The notes under the pieces are model-generated. The model searched no databases, was not told the origin of the DNA, and was given only the letters and a program-made list of their open reading frames with translations. DNA of 64,000 nucleotides from UBA4416 sp943362175 (lineage in GTDB: Bacteria > Bacteroidota > Bacteroidia > B-17B0 > Aurantibacillaceae): contig CALRIU020000001.1 of assembly GCA_943362175.1 (NCBI GenBank), positions 248,001 through 312,000 of the forward strand, in the 5' to 3' direction. A program made the translations under genes and the position numbers. Positions 48,459 through 57,082 of the stretch are shown here, piece by piece. Every line of letters starts with the position of its first letter. The stretch's first letter is position 1.

Positions 48459-50564
48459 ATGCAACATTCAAAACCTATTTTGTCTGGCCTTCTATTCACA
48501 GGTTTGTGTTTAAATAGCTCGGCCCAGCTCACTTACCCGGCCTCTAAAACCGTTAAACAGAGCGATGTGTACCACGGGGTGACCGTGGAAGATCCTTACC
48601 GCTGGCTCGAAGACGATAACTCCGCGGAAACCAAAGCCTGGGTAACGGAGCAAAATGCGGTGACGAATGCTTACCTGGCCACGGTGCCCTACCGTCAAAA
48701 AGTGAAAGAGCGCTTAACGGAGCTGTGGAATTTTGATAAGATGACGCCCCCTTTTAAAAAGGGGAATTTATTTTTTTCGTTCCGGAACAACGGCCTGCAG
48801 AATCAGTCGGTGCTGTATTCCCAGGCCTCGCTGCTCGATAAGCCCCTTGTTGTGCTCGATCCGAACCTGCTCTCCACGGATGGCACCACTTCCCTGAGCG
48901 GGATGGCTATTTCAAAAAACGGAAAATACCTGGCCTATGGTATTTCAAAAGCAGGAAGCGACTGGGTAGAGATCCACGTGAAGGATATTGAAAGCGGGCA
49001 GGAACTGCCGGATATCATCAGCTGGGTCAAGTTCTCCGATATTTCCTGGAAAGGCGATGGCTTCTATTACAGCCGCTATGATGCACCGAAGGGAGACAAA
49101 ACCTTTACGCAGAAAAATGAATTTCATAAGGTATATTTTCATACGCTTGGCAAGCCTCAACGCGAGGACGTGCTGGTGTATGAAGACAAGGCACATCCCG
49201 ACCGGAATTTTTCGGCGCAGGTAACTCACGATGAAAATTACCTGGTGATCTACGGCAGCGAAACTACCAGCGGGCAAAGCATGATGGTGAAAGACCTCTC
49301 GAAGCCCGCCACCAAAGCCCTGGAGCTGGTCACCGATTTCGATAATGAATACAGCGTGATGGAAAACATCGGCAACCAGCTCTATGTGTATACCAATTAC
49401 AAGGCGCCGAATTACCGCCTCATGAAGATCAGCCTGAATAATCCGGCGATGGATCACTGGGAAAATGTGCTTCCCGAAAGCAAGGATCTGCTGGAAGGCG
49501 TATCATTCAGCGGCACAAAAATTATTTCCAATTATCTCAGAGATGTTTCCTCCCGCTTATACGTCCATGACCTGTCGGGTAAAATGGAAAAAGAAATTTC
49601 CCTGCCCGGCCTGTGTAAGGTCAATGGCGTGTATTCCAGCCGCGAAGACGATTTTATGACCTATTCCGTGGTTTCTTACATCGCACCGGAAGAGGTGTAT
49701 TTCTACGATGTGAAAGCCGGCACCAGCAAGCGGATCTTTAAGCCCGTCAGCTCATTCAGGTCGGCCGACTACGAAACGAAGCAGGTGTTTTATAAAAGCA
49801 AGGACGGCACAAAAGTGTCGATGTTCATCACGCACAAAAAAGGACTGGAGCTGAATGGAAAGAATCCGTGTTTTGTCTTCGGTTACGGAGGCTTCAATAT
49901 TTCCTATACGCCGGAGTTCAGGATCGACCGCGCTTTATTCCTCGAAGCGGGTGGTGTATACTGCGTGCCGAATTTGCGTGGTGGTGGCGAATATGGCGAG
50001 GATTGGCACATGAGCGGCACCAAATGTAAAAAGCAGAATGTGTTCGATGATTTTATAGCAGCCTGCGATTACCTGGTAGAAGCCAAATACACGAACCATG
50101 AGAAGCTGGCCATTCACGGCAGGAGTAACGGTGGCTTACTGATCGGCGCGGTGATGACCCAGCGGCCCGACATCGCCAAAGTGGCGATCCCGACTGTGGG
50201 TGTGCTCGATATGCTGCGCTTTCATGTGTTTACCATTGGCCGTGCCTGGACGATCGACTATGGTTGCAGCGAGAATAAAGAGGAATTCGCCTGCCTCTAT
50301 AAGTATTCGCCACTCCACCATGTGAAGAAAGCAGCGTATCCGGCTACGCTGATCCTGACGGGCGATCATGACGACCGCGTGGTGCCGGCGCACTCGTTCA
50401 AGTTTGCCGCTACTTTGCAAAAGAATAACAGCGGGAAAAATCCGACCCTGATCCGCATTGATGTGAATGCAGGGCATGGCTCCGGAAAGCCTACGGATAA
50501 GCAGATCGCAGAGTTTGCCGATATGTGGAGCTTTGTGTTCTACAATCTCGGAATGAGTTATTAG
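48459..50564 (+). CDS. Prolyl oligopeptidase (S9A), secreted
   Basis: A 701-residue serine peptidase that cuts after proline in peptides. It has a signal peptide (about 1-22, ending SSAQ), the N-terminal entry YHGVTVEDPYRWLEDD, a seven-bladed beta-propeller (about 80-420) and an alpha/beta-hydrolase domain. The catalytic set is Ser556 in GRSNGG, Asp639 in DHDDRVVP and His673 in NAGHGSGK. The length fits the family (about 680-720). The signal peptide makes this the periplasmic or secreted type seen often in Bacteroidota. It is followed by an inverted repeat. It diverges from the AlkD-like gene. Confidence 0.95.
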   Translation: MQHSKPILSGLLFTGLCLNSSAQLTYPASKTVKQSDVYHGVTVEDPYRWLEDDNSAETKAWVTEQNAVTNAYLATVPYRQKVKERLTELWNFDKMTPPFKKGNLFFSFRNNGLQNQSVLYSQASLLDKPLVVLDPNLLSTDGTTSLSGMAISKNGKYLAYGISKAGSDWVEIHVKDIESGQELPDIISWVKFSDISWKGDGFYYSRYDAPKGDKTFTQKNEFHKVYFHTLGKPQREDVLVYEDKAHPDRNFSAQVTHDENYLVIYGSETTSGQSMMVKDLSKPATKALELVTDFDNEYSVMENIGNQLYVYTNYKAPNYRLMKISLNNPAMDHWENVLPESKDLLEGVSFSGTKIISNYLRDVSSRLYVHDLSGKMEKEISLPGLCKVNGVYSSREDDFMTYSVVSYIAPEEVYFYDVKAGTSKRIFKPVSSFRSADYETKQVFYKSKDGTKVSMFITHKKGLELNGKNPCFVFGYGGFNISYTPEFRIDRALFLEAGGVYCVPNLRGGGEYGEDWHMSGTKCKKQNVFDDFIAACDYLVEAKYTNHEKLAIHGRSNGGLLIGAVMTQRPDIAKVAIPTVGVLDMLRFHVFTIGRAWTIDYGCSENKEEFACLYKYSPLHHVKKAAYPATLILTGDHDDRVVPAHSFKFAATLQKNNSGKNPTLIRIDVNAGHGSGKPTDKQIAEFADMWSFVFYNLGMSY

Positions 50565-50572
50565 GAAAATGG

Positions 50573-50776
50573 AACGCAGATGACGCTGATGAATATGATA
50601 ATGTAATCGACACGGATTAAACGGATCGAACAGATTAGAACAAAGATTAGAGGCAGATATTCAGAAGAATGAATACCCTATGATTCCTGATCTGTTCTCT
50701 ATATTTTCTATGTGCCTATGTGGTTTTATTCTGTTCTAAATCCGTGCTAATCTGCCGGATCCGTGTCATCTGCGTT
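50573..50776. repeat. Intergenic inverted repeat
   Basis: AACGCAGATGACGCTGAT at 50573-50590 pairs with ATCCGTGTCATCTGCGTT at 50759-50776 (16 of 18). Inner ACGGAT and GATTAG(A/C)AC motifs recur on both strands. The gap of about 225 bases between the two genes holds no gene. This type of AACGCAGATGACACGGAT repeat is dispersed in Bacteroidota genomes. Confidence 0.6.
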
Positions 50777-50789
50777 CTATAATAAACTA

Positions 50790-51641
50790 TTAAAAGCCGT
50801 AGCCTTTAAAGCTCCTGGTAAATTCCGGAGCAGGAATAGGTTTATTGACCTCGAGGTCGAAGTACTCGTAGCTTTCAAAGAGGCCAACCTCGTCGTAGAT
50901 GATCACGCATACCGGAAGCAGGGTTTTGTCATCAATATAGAACAGCGCCTTTTTGCAATAGAAGGTCGGAATCTTGATCACGTTGCCTTTTTTGAGATAA
51001 CCATAATCATCATACAGTTTGTTTTTGGTACGCACCATGTAATCGTTCACCACGAATTTGGCGGAAATGCTCGACACCGTTTCTTTGTCCTGCACCACAT
51101 AGTCGTGGTAGCCGAATGAATTATTTTCATACACGAAGAGGTGGCAGCTCATTTTATTTTTCTCCACCTTGTTGGGCATCAGCGTCAGGTGTTTGGCAAT
51201 CTGGTCTTTTTCCTTGCTGAGCGCAATGGCAATGGTTTTCCCGATGAACTCAAAGCCCAGCTCGAAAATGGTGAAGTGCTGGTTCTTGCGCATGAGGTTG
51301 CCGCTGGGATCGAGGTTGAGCGTGAAATACGGAAACACATGAGGCTTGACGATGCATTTACTCTTCGACAGATCAGCGTTGTATAATACTTCCAGTTTTT
51401 TTTCGGCATTGCGAAGGTAGCACTTGCGGGGCATGGCCTGTACCTTAATGGATGTGCTGGCTGCCGCGTAACCCGTTTCCACACGCTCCAGCGATCTCAT
51501 ATTGCAGCGCAGATACGTGTTCTTTTTTACGGAGTCCATCATATCGGTGATGATCTTGAATTCTTTCAGCTGCTCTTTGGAATATTGAGCCGACAAGACA
51601 TAGGAATACAGGGAGAGTATCAGGAGGCCGTAAAATTTCAT
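50790..51641 (-). CDS. Secreted DUF1571-like protein with embedded LysM motif
   Basis: A 283-residue exported protein from the ATG at 51641, chosen because it opens a clear signal peptide (MKFYGLLILSLYSYVLSAQ); an earlier ATG at 51680 adds a polar leader. The core agrees with DUF1571 outer-surface or periplasmic proteins: a beta fold with RKCYLRNAEKKLEVLYN, VFPYFTLNLDPSGNLMRK and HFTIFELGFEFIGK. Between about residues 180 and 235 it has a LysM-like segment: DYVVQDKETVSSISAKF, NDYMVRTKNKLYDD and KGNVIKIP. The C-terminus has a conserved LLPVCVIIYDEVGLFESYEYF. Function unknown; it may bind peptidoglycan. Confidence 0.8.
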   Translation of the reverse strand: MKFYGLLILSLYSYVLSAQYSKEQLKEFKIITDMMDSVKKNTYLRCNMRSLERVETGYAAASTSIKVQAMPRKCYLRNAEKKLEVLYNADLSKSKCIVKPHVFPYFTLNLDPSGNLMRKNQHFTIFELGFEFIGKTIAIALSKEKDQIAKHLTLMPNKVEKNKMSCHLFVYENNSFGYHDYVVQDKETVSSISAKFVVNDYMVRTKNKLYDDYGYLKKGNVIKIPTFYCKKALFYIDDKTLLPVCVIIYDEVGLFESYEYFDLEVNKPIPAPEFTRSFKGYGF

Positions 51642-51763
51642 AGTTTGTTTAAAGGTAGCGGTTATGTTAGTATAATACAAATAGGTGCCAGTTATTTTTA
51701 GTAAATTTAACCCGGGTTTGCACGGCTTTGGCAGTCATCCCTTTATACTCTAAACTCATATTT

Positions 51764-52513
51764 ATGAACCCTATTTTAGGTATTATACCGGCGAGGTATG
51801 CGTCTACCCGGTTCCCCGGAAAACCCCTCATCAACATTTTAGGAAAAACGATGATCCAGCGCGTGTATGAGCAGGCGGTGAAATCGCCTTTGCTTACCGA
51901 CGTCTTCGTCGCTACAGACGATCAGCGCATCTACGACCATGTACAGTCTTTCGGAGGCAACGTGGTGTTTACGCGCGAAGACCATCCCAGCGGCACCGAC
52001 CGTTGCTTTGAAGCCTTTCAGCAGATCGACGACGACTACGATTACATCGTGAATATCCAGGGCGATGAGCCTTTCATCGACCCGACGCAGATTGACCTGC
52101 TGTGCGAGGTGTGCGATGGCCTGACCGAGCTGGCAACGCTGATGATTCCGGTGGACACTCATGAAGTTCTCTTCGATCCGGGCGAGGTAAAGATCACGCT
52201 CAACACGGAAATGGAAGCCCTGTATTTCAGCCGCATGGTCATTCCTTTCATCAAAGGAAAGCCGGAGAGCGAATGGCATTTGCATCATACTTATTACAGG
52301 CATGTGGGCATGTATGCCTATAGGCGCGATGTGCTGGAGAAGATCACGAAGCTAAAGCCTTCTTCCCTGGAAATTGCGGAATCGCTGGAGCAGTTGCGCT
52401 GGCTGGAAAACGGATTTAAAGTGCAATGCGCTGTTACCACCTTCGATAGCCACTGCATCGATACCCCGGAGGATATTGAGAAAGTGATCCGCTTAATGAA
52501 CATCAAAGAATAA
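51764..52513 (+). CDS. kdsB: 3-deoxy-manno-octulosonate cytidylyltransferase
   Basis: A 249-residue enzyme from the ATG at 51764; this start is preferred over the upstream TTG at 51728 because the family begins at MNPILGIIPARYASTRFPGK. It activates Kdo as CMP-Kdo for the lipopolysaccharide inner core. Motifs: IPARYASTRFPGKPL (CTP binding), HPSGTDRC and NIQGDEPFI. The length is typical. It is the first gene of a tight unit: its stop overlaps the aroK ATG by 1 base (TAATG), and a secreted protein follows. No other Kdo gene is in the window. Confidence 0.95.
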   Translation: MNPILGIIPARYASTRFPGKPLINILGKTMIQRVYEQAVKSPLLTDVFVATDDQRIYDHVQSFGGNVVFTREDHPSGTDRCFEAFQQIDDDYDYIVNIQGDEPFIDPTQIDLLCEVCDGLTELATLMIPVDTHEVLFDPGEVKITLNTEMEALYFSRMVIPFIKGKPESEWHLHHTYYRHVGMYAYRRDVLEKITKLKPSSLEIAESLEQLRWLENGFKVQCAVTTFDSHCIDTPEDIEKVIRLMNIKE

Positions 52514-53040
52514 TGGAAGACAAAAATTTACTGTTTATCTGCGGTTTCATGGCCTGCGGAAAGACCACACACGGCAAGCAACTGGCCAGGAATATCGGCT
52601 ATCACTTCATTGACCTGGACGATTATACCGAAACGAAATTCGACCAGGACATTACCGATTTATTTAAAGAAAAGGGAGAGGCTGAATTCAGGAACATTGA
52701 AACGGAATCCTTAAAAGAATGCATTCGCGATAATCAAAAAACCGTGATTGCGCTGGGAGGAGGAACGCCCTGCTTCAATGATAACCTGGACCTGATCAAA
52801 GCCTCGGGCAAGCTCGTGTATCTGAAAATGGACCCGGAGGCTCTGTACAAGCGGGTGTTTGGCATCAAGGCCCAGCGCCCTTTGCTCGCCAACCAGGAGG
52901 ACAAGGAGATGCTGCAATACATCGAACACTTATTGAAAACGCGTGAGGCTTTTTATAGCCAGGCGGATCTGGTCATTCATAACAACAATCTGCAGGAAGA
53001 GGAGATGAAAGAGGCCCTTCTGCATTTTATGAAATCATAA
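52513..53040 (+). CDS. aroK: Shikimate kinase
   Basis: A 175-residue P-loop kinase that phosphorylates shikimate in aromatic amino-acid synthesis. The nucleotide loop ICGFMACGKTTHGKQLA is a Walker A variant (GxxxxGKTT); the substrate site has FIDLDDYTE with EFRNIETE, and ALGGGTPC is the usual third motif. The length matches AroK. It overlaps kdsB by 1 base and abuts the next gene (TAA then ATG), so all three are translationally coupled. Linking cell-wall Kdo and aromatic synthesis in one unit is unremarkable; the third gene is the odd one. Confidence 0.95.
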   Translation: MEDKNLLFICGFMACGKTTHGKQLARNIGYHFIDLDDYTETKFDQDITDLFKEKGEAEFRNIETESLKECIRDNQKTVIALGGGTPCFNDNLDLIKASGKLVYLKMDPEALYKRVFGIKAQRPLLANQEDKEMLQYIEHLLKTREAFYSQADLVIHNNNLQEEEMKEALLHFMKS

Positions 53041-53955
53041 ATGCGTGGCAAGCTGACCCTGATACTAGTCATGATGCTCTGCTCCGAAGGCTTTTCGCAG
53101 CTTGAGCTTCATCAGAATTACGGGATCAATGTCGGCTTTGTGGGAGCGATCGGGACGCATGTGCGGCGTTTCGGTTTTGTGTTCCAGGGATATTATGTGG
53201 AGCGCTTTGTGCAGGTCAATGCCGCCGTGCGTGTCTACAATAATTTCAGGGATCTTGGCCCGCGCGGCGAGCATACGGAGTTCAACGGGGCATTGGGCCT
53301 CTGCCTGGGCTATGGCAAAACCAGCACAGATCTCAACCGCTTTGTCAGCTCCATAGGCAATCAGACGGGTTATAAAAATTCGGTTGCCTACAGCTACAAT
53401 GTTTGGTACAACCGGGTGCATACCTCGCAGGTTACCGGCATTGTGGCCTTTCAGTTCGACCGTGTTTCTGTGATTCTCGAAAATGATTTGCTGGCGAAGC
53501 CGATGCTCGACCGTTTTCGCACGGGCGCTTTCCTGTTACAGTACCAGGACCGGGAGGTGCAATATGCCGTCAATTGCAGCCTCTGGACCGGGCGCATGGG
53601 GGAGAGTGTGAGGAACGACTCCCTGTTTCCCTCTACCGGTTATTTAAATACAAAGGGTAGTACTTACGGAAACCTGTCACATGGCCTGCTGAGCGCGCAG
53701 GTAAAAGTGGCCAACGATTACGGGCAATACCTGCAGGCCAATGCAGGCATCGATGCCGAGCAGGTGCGGAATGCCGTGCAGAACCGCTTCATCCATGATA
53801 TGCCCTTTGTGCCCAAAAAGCTCAACAAGGCGCAGAACCTTCACATCCCGATGATCGACAGCGCCGGGAACCAATACCTGTACCGCAAGGATCAGAAAAT
53901 CCGCAAACCGAAGCTGTTCCTGAATGGCTATACCTGTCCGAATATTTTTTATTAG
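53041..53955 (+). CDS. Secreted protein resembling polymorphic toxin type 23
   Basis: A 304-residue protein with a signal peptide (about 1-20, ending GFSQ) and a conserved body I recall from Bacteroidota proteins labelled as polymorphic toxin type 23 domain proteins. Conserved segments: YGINVGFVGAIGTHVRRFG, FRTGAFLLQYQ, YGNLSHGLLSAQVK and, near the end, EQVRNAVQNRFIHDMPFVPK with LHIPMID. Predicted role: an RNase-like toxin domain or, in this stand-alone secreted form, an outer-membrane beta protein with the same fold. It begins 0 bases after the aroK stop. No immunity gene is next to it. The family call rests on memory of sequence, so confidence is moderate. Confidence 0.6.
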   Translation: MRGKLTLILVMMLCSEGFSQLELHQNYGINVGFVGAIGTHVRRFGFVFQGYYVERFVQVNAAVRVYNNFRDLGPRGEHTEFNGALGLCLGYGKTSTDLNRFVSSIGNQTGYKNSVAYSYNVWYNRVHTSQVTGIVAFQFDRVSVILENDLLAKPMLDRFRTGAFLLQYQDREVQYAVNCSLWTGRMGESVRNDSLFPSTGYLNTKGSTYGNLSHGLLSAQVKVANDYGQYLQANAGIDAEQVRNAVQNRFIHDMPFVPKKLNKAQNLHIPMIDSAGNQYLYRKDQKIRKPKLFLNGYTCPNIFY

Positions 53956-53994
53956 TAGAATTTGTTTTTTGGGGAGGCATGAAGCAAAGCCGAT

Positions 53995-54301
53995 TCTTTG
54001 GGCCCGGGTAAATAACAGGGCGCGCCGGCGCAAAGAGCAGGCGCCGTCAGGCTTTCCGTTCCTCCCGATAGATATCGGGACTTTTTTGCCGGTTGCCGAG
54101 CGCAGTCGAAGCACGGCAAAAAAGATTTTCGCTACTCCCGATAGTTATCGGGACCTTCACGCAGATTTGCCGGGGTTATGAGTTTCTCTCCATGAGCAGA
54201 GAGCCCCTGCGCCAGGGACAGAGTGGTTTGTTTGAGCTCCTTTGTTTGTCCCGAAGGGCAGGCAAAGAGCGAGCCACGATGGCCCGCCCGGGCGCCCCGA
54301 A
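53995..54301. repeat. Compound intergenic repeat with palindromes
   Basis: A gene-free gap (53956-54367) with modular repeats: a GGCGC-rich start, two palindromes TCCCGATAGATATCGGGA (54063-54080) and TCCCGATAGTTATCGGGA (54136-54153), a TTTTGCCG/CGGCAAAA inverted pair, and a TGAGCTC...CCCGAAGGGCA...GCCCG end similar to 39069-39164. Short ORFs inside it are not credible genes. Confidence 0.65.
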
Positions 54302-54367
54302 ATAACCAATACAATGTTTCAAATTGTAAGTACAATATAACTACTCTGCTACGCGTTTAAACAGCAC

Positions 54368-55555
54368 ATGAAACTAACCTTACTTTTTCTGTGTGTTGCC
54401 GCCAAGCTGCTTTCCCAGTCCTGGTTCCAGCTCCCTGATTTCCCGGGCACGGAGCGCGACGATGGCGTGACCTTTGTGATTAACAACAAAGCCTATTGCC
54501 TGAGCGGGCTGGATGTGAACTTCAATTGCACGGCTAACGGATTTGTGTTGGATGGCGCTACGGAAAGCTGGTCTGTGATGGCTTCCCTGCCTGCAGGCAA
54601 AGAGCGGCAATATGCCACCGCATTTACTTATGGCGCATACGGCTATGTGCTTGGAGGAATTAATGGCAGTAATGCCTGCCTGAAAGACTTCTGGAAATAC
54701 GATCCGCTGAGCGATAGCTGGACGGCTCTGCCGGATTTTCCGGGTGTGGCCCGGCAGGGCATGAGCAGCTTCGTTATTAAGGGCAGCATCTACATCGCAG
54801 GCGGAAAGCTGGCGGATGGCACGATCCTGAAAGACCTCTGGCAGTATAATTTTCTCACAGCCGCCTGGACGCAAAAGAACGATCTTCCTGTAAGAGGCAT
54901 GTGGCGCGGCTCCGGCTTCGCCATCGATACGGTGGCCTACATCGCTTATGGAATGGCTGACAGCCAGTCGTATAATCATCAGATGTATGCTTATCAGCAC
55001 CAATCGGATAATTGGATACAGCTTCCCGGGATCAGTTTACCCGCGCGGCGCTATGTGGGCACCGCGGTTTGCGGCAATGGCGCCGGTTTATACGGAGGGC
55101 AGGATTCCACCGGGAATATCATCAATGAGTTGATGGTATTCGATCCCCTGGACAACTCCCTGGCCTGGAAACCGGGCATTCCTACCTTCGGAAGAAAAGG
55201 TGGGATGGCTTTCTCCCTGAATGGCTGGTTTTATACCACAACGGGCGTTACCAATTCCGCAAGAGTGAAAGAAACCTGGAAAGCGGCTGGTCTTGTGGGA
55301 ATGAAAGAGAGGAATGAACATGAACGCGTTAGCCTTTATCCCAATCCTGCGCAGGATGTCATAACGGTATCGGTTGCAGGGCTGACAAACGAAGAGGCAG
55401 TGGTGGAAGTTTATAATGATCTTGGAGAATTGGTGTTATCAGGACCGTTTTCTGAAACGCTGGATGTGTCGGCCTTACAGCCGGGAATGTACCTCGTACG
55501 CATGAAAACCAGCACGCAGCGTTTTCACTCGCGCTTTATCAAATCTGGTGATTGA
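54368..55555 (+). CDS. Kelch-repeat surface protein with T9SS sorting signal
   Basis: A 395-residue exported protein: signal peptide (about 1-17), five to six kelch repeats forming a beta-propeller (about 20-300), each with GG(I/K) and W..DLP-like motifs such as WKYDPLSDSWTALPDFPG and LWQYNFLTAAWTQKNDLP, and a type A T9SS sorting domain starting LYPNPAQD. Kelch propellers in Bacteroidota bind ligands or act as neuraminidase-like lectins; no catalytic residue set is visible. It stands alone after a repeat-rich gap and converges on the GH3-family gene, 4 bases away. Confidence 0.88.
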   Translation: MKLTLLFLCVAAKLLSQSWFQLPDFPGTERDDGVTFVINNKAYCLSGLDVNFNCTANGFVLDGATESWSVMASLPAGKERQYATAFTYGAYGYVLGGINGSNACLKDFWKYDPLSDSWTALPDFPGVARQGMSSFVIKGSIYIAGGKLADGTILKDLWQYNFLTAAWTQKNDLPVRGMWRGSGFAIDTVAYIAYGMADSQSYNHQMYAYQHQSDNWIQLPGISLPARRYVGTAVCGNGAGLYGGQDSTGNIINELMVFDPLDNSLAWKPGIPTFGRKGGMAFSLNGWFYTTTGVTNSARVKETWKAAGLVGMKERNEHERVSLYPNPAQDVITVSVAGLTNEEAVVEVYNDLGELVLSGPFSETLDVSALQPGMYLVRMKTSTQRFHSRFIKSGD

Positions 55556-55559
55556 ATAC

Positions 55560-57071
55560 CTATGCCTCCATCGCTTTGAGCAATTCTTCCACCAGCTTCC
55601 GGTCGTTGCTGAGGCGGGGTACCTTGTATTGTCCGCCAAGCTTGTGATTCGCTTTTAGCCAGTTGTAAAAGGTCCCCTTAGGGACAGACCTCACCACAGG
55701 TGTTTGTAATACATAATCGTTGAAGCGCTTGGCTTCATAATCCGAGTTCACACGCTTAAGCGTATCATCGAGCACGCTTTTGAAAAAACCGAGATTGGTG
55801 GGCTCTTCCTCAAATTCAATGAGCCATTCATGCGCACCGGTGTGCTCATTCATGAATACAGGAGCCACGGTATAATCCACAATGTGGGCGCGTGTTTTTT
55901 CACAGGCGGTTTTCAGGGCTTGTTCCGCATTGTGGATCATCAGCTCCTCACCGAAGACGTTGATGTGCTGCCGTGTGCGCCCGGTAATGATAAAGCGGTA
56001 AGGGCTCAGGTTGGTAAAGCGGATGGTATCCCCGATCTGGTAGCGCCACAGGCCGGCATTGGTGCTGATGAGCATGGCGTAGTCCTTATCTTTTTGTACT
56101 TCCGATAAATTGTAGGTGCGTGGATGTTCTTTCCCGAGCTCATGTACCGGAATAAATTCATAGTAGATGCCATAATCCAGCATCAGGAGCATTTCGTTGC
56201 TCACGCGCTCATCCTGGATGCCGAAAAATCCTTCGGAGGCGCTGTAGAGCTGCATGTAGGCGATTTTGTCATTATTGATGAGTCGTTCAAACAATTCCCT
56301 GTAAGGCGTGAAGCTCACGCCCCCGTGAAAATACACCTCCAGGTTGGGCCAGATCTCCTTTAAGCTGTCTGTTTTCTTTAACTCCAGAATGCGCTTGATC
56401 AGCACCAGCATCCAGCTTGGCACGCCGGCGAGGCTGGTCACATTTTCGTTGGCCATGCTGTTGGCCATCTGCTCCAGCTTCTCCTCCCAGTTATCCATCA
56501 GGGCAATGTTCACATCCGGTGCCCGGAAATATTCCGCCCACATCGGCAGGTTCTGAATGATGATGGCGCTCACATCGCCGTGGTAAGAATGATGGTCGCC
56601 GAACTGGTCCGTTTTAAAGCTACCGCCCAGGGCCAGGTTTTTTCCTGTGAACAATTTGGTGTCTGCATTATTGATGCACTGAAAGGTAATCATATCGCGC
56701 CCGCCGTTGTAGTGGCAGCCGTCGAGGAACTCCTTGCTTACCGGGATAAACTTGCTCTTGTCGGTGGTGCCGCTGCTTTTGGCAAACCATTTGATGTCGG
56801 TGTTCCATAATAAATTCTGCTCGCCCCGGCGTGTGCGCTCGATCAGGGGTTTCAGGCTTTCGTAGTCGTTTACAGGCACCAGTTGCCGGAACTGTTCGTA
56901 ATTGCGGATAGAGCGAAAATGGTAGCGCCTGCCATATTCCGTATCCCTGGCAGAAGAGATGAGGCTATGCATCCATTCATCCTGCACATCGTGCGGGTAT
57001 TTCATGAACAGCTCGATCTGGTGCATGCGCTTCTTCATGAACCAGGATGCGATGGAATTGAGGATAGGCAT
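55560..57071 (-). CDS. GH3 auxin-responsive-promoter-family acyl-adenylating enzyme
   Basis: A 503-residue member of the GH3 branch of the adenylate-forming superfamily. Visible family motifs: WFAKSSGTTDKSKFIPVS (the ATP-binding loop SSGTTxxxK), MLISTNAGLWRYQIGDTI and FIITGRTRQHINVFGEEL. In plants GH3 enzymes join hormones to amino acids; in bacteria the role is mostly unknown, with possible amidation of carboxylic acids. The length (500 rather than the plant 600) is normal for bacteria. It is cytoplasmic. It overlaps no other gene but is transcribed with TPR and TonB-C-like genes on the same strand. Confidence 0.9.
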   Translation of the reverse strand: MPILNSIASWFMKKRMHQIELFMKYPHDVQDEWMHSLISSARDTEYGRRYHFRSIRNYEQFRQLVPVNDYESLKPLIERTRRGEQNLLWNTDIKWFAKSSGTTDKSKFIPVSKEFLDGCHYNGGRDMITFQCINNADTKLFTGKNLALGGSFKTDQFGDHHSYHGDVSAIIIQNLPMWAEYFRAPDVNIALMDNWEEKLEQMANSMANENVTSLAGVPSWMLVLIKRILELKKTDSLKEIWPNLEVYFHGGVSFTPYRELFERLINNDKIAYMQLYSASEGFFGIQDERVSNEMLLMLDYGIYYEFIPVHELGKEHPRTYNLSEVQKDKDYAMLISTNAGLWRYQIGDTIRFTNLSPYRFIITGRTRQHINVFGEELMIHNAEQALKTACEKTRAHIVDYTVAPVFMNEHTGAHEWLIEFEEEPTNLGFFKSVLDDTLKRVNSDYEAKRFNDYVLQTPVVRSVPKGTFYNWLKANHKLGGQYKVPRLSNDRKLVEELLKAMEA

Positions 57072-57082
57072 AGTGTTTCGGT

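Noticed and set aside
53956..54335. Small ORFs in the gap before the kelch gene
   Set aside because: They translate modular repeats and palindromes, with no family support.
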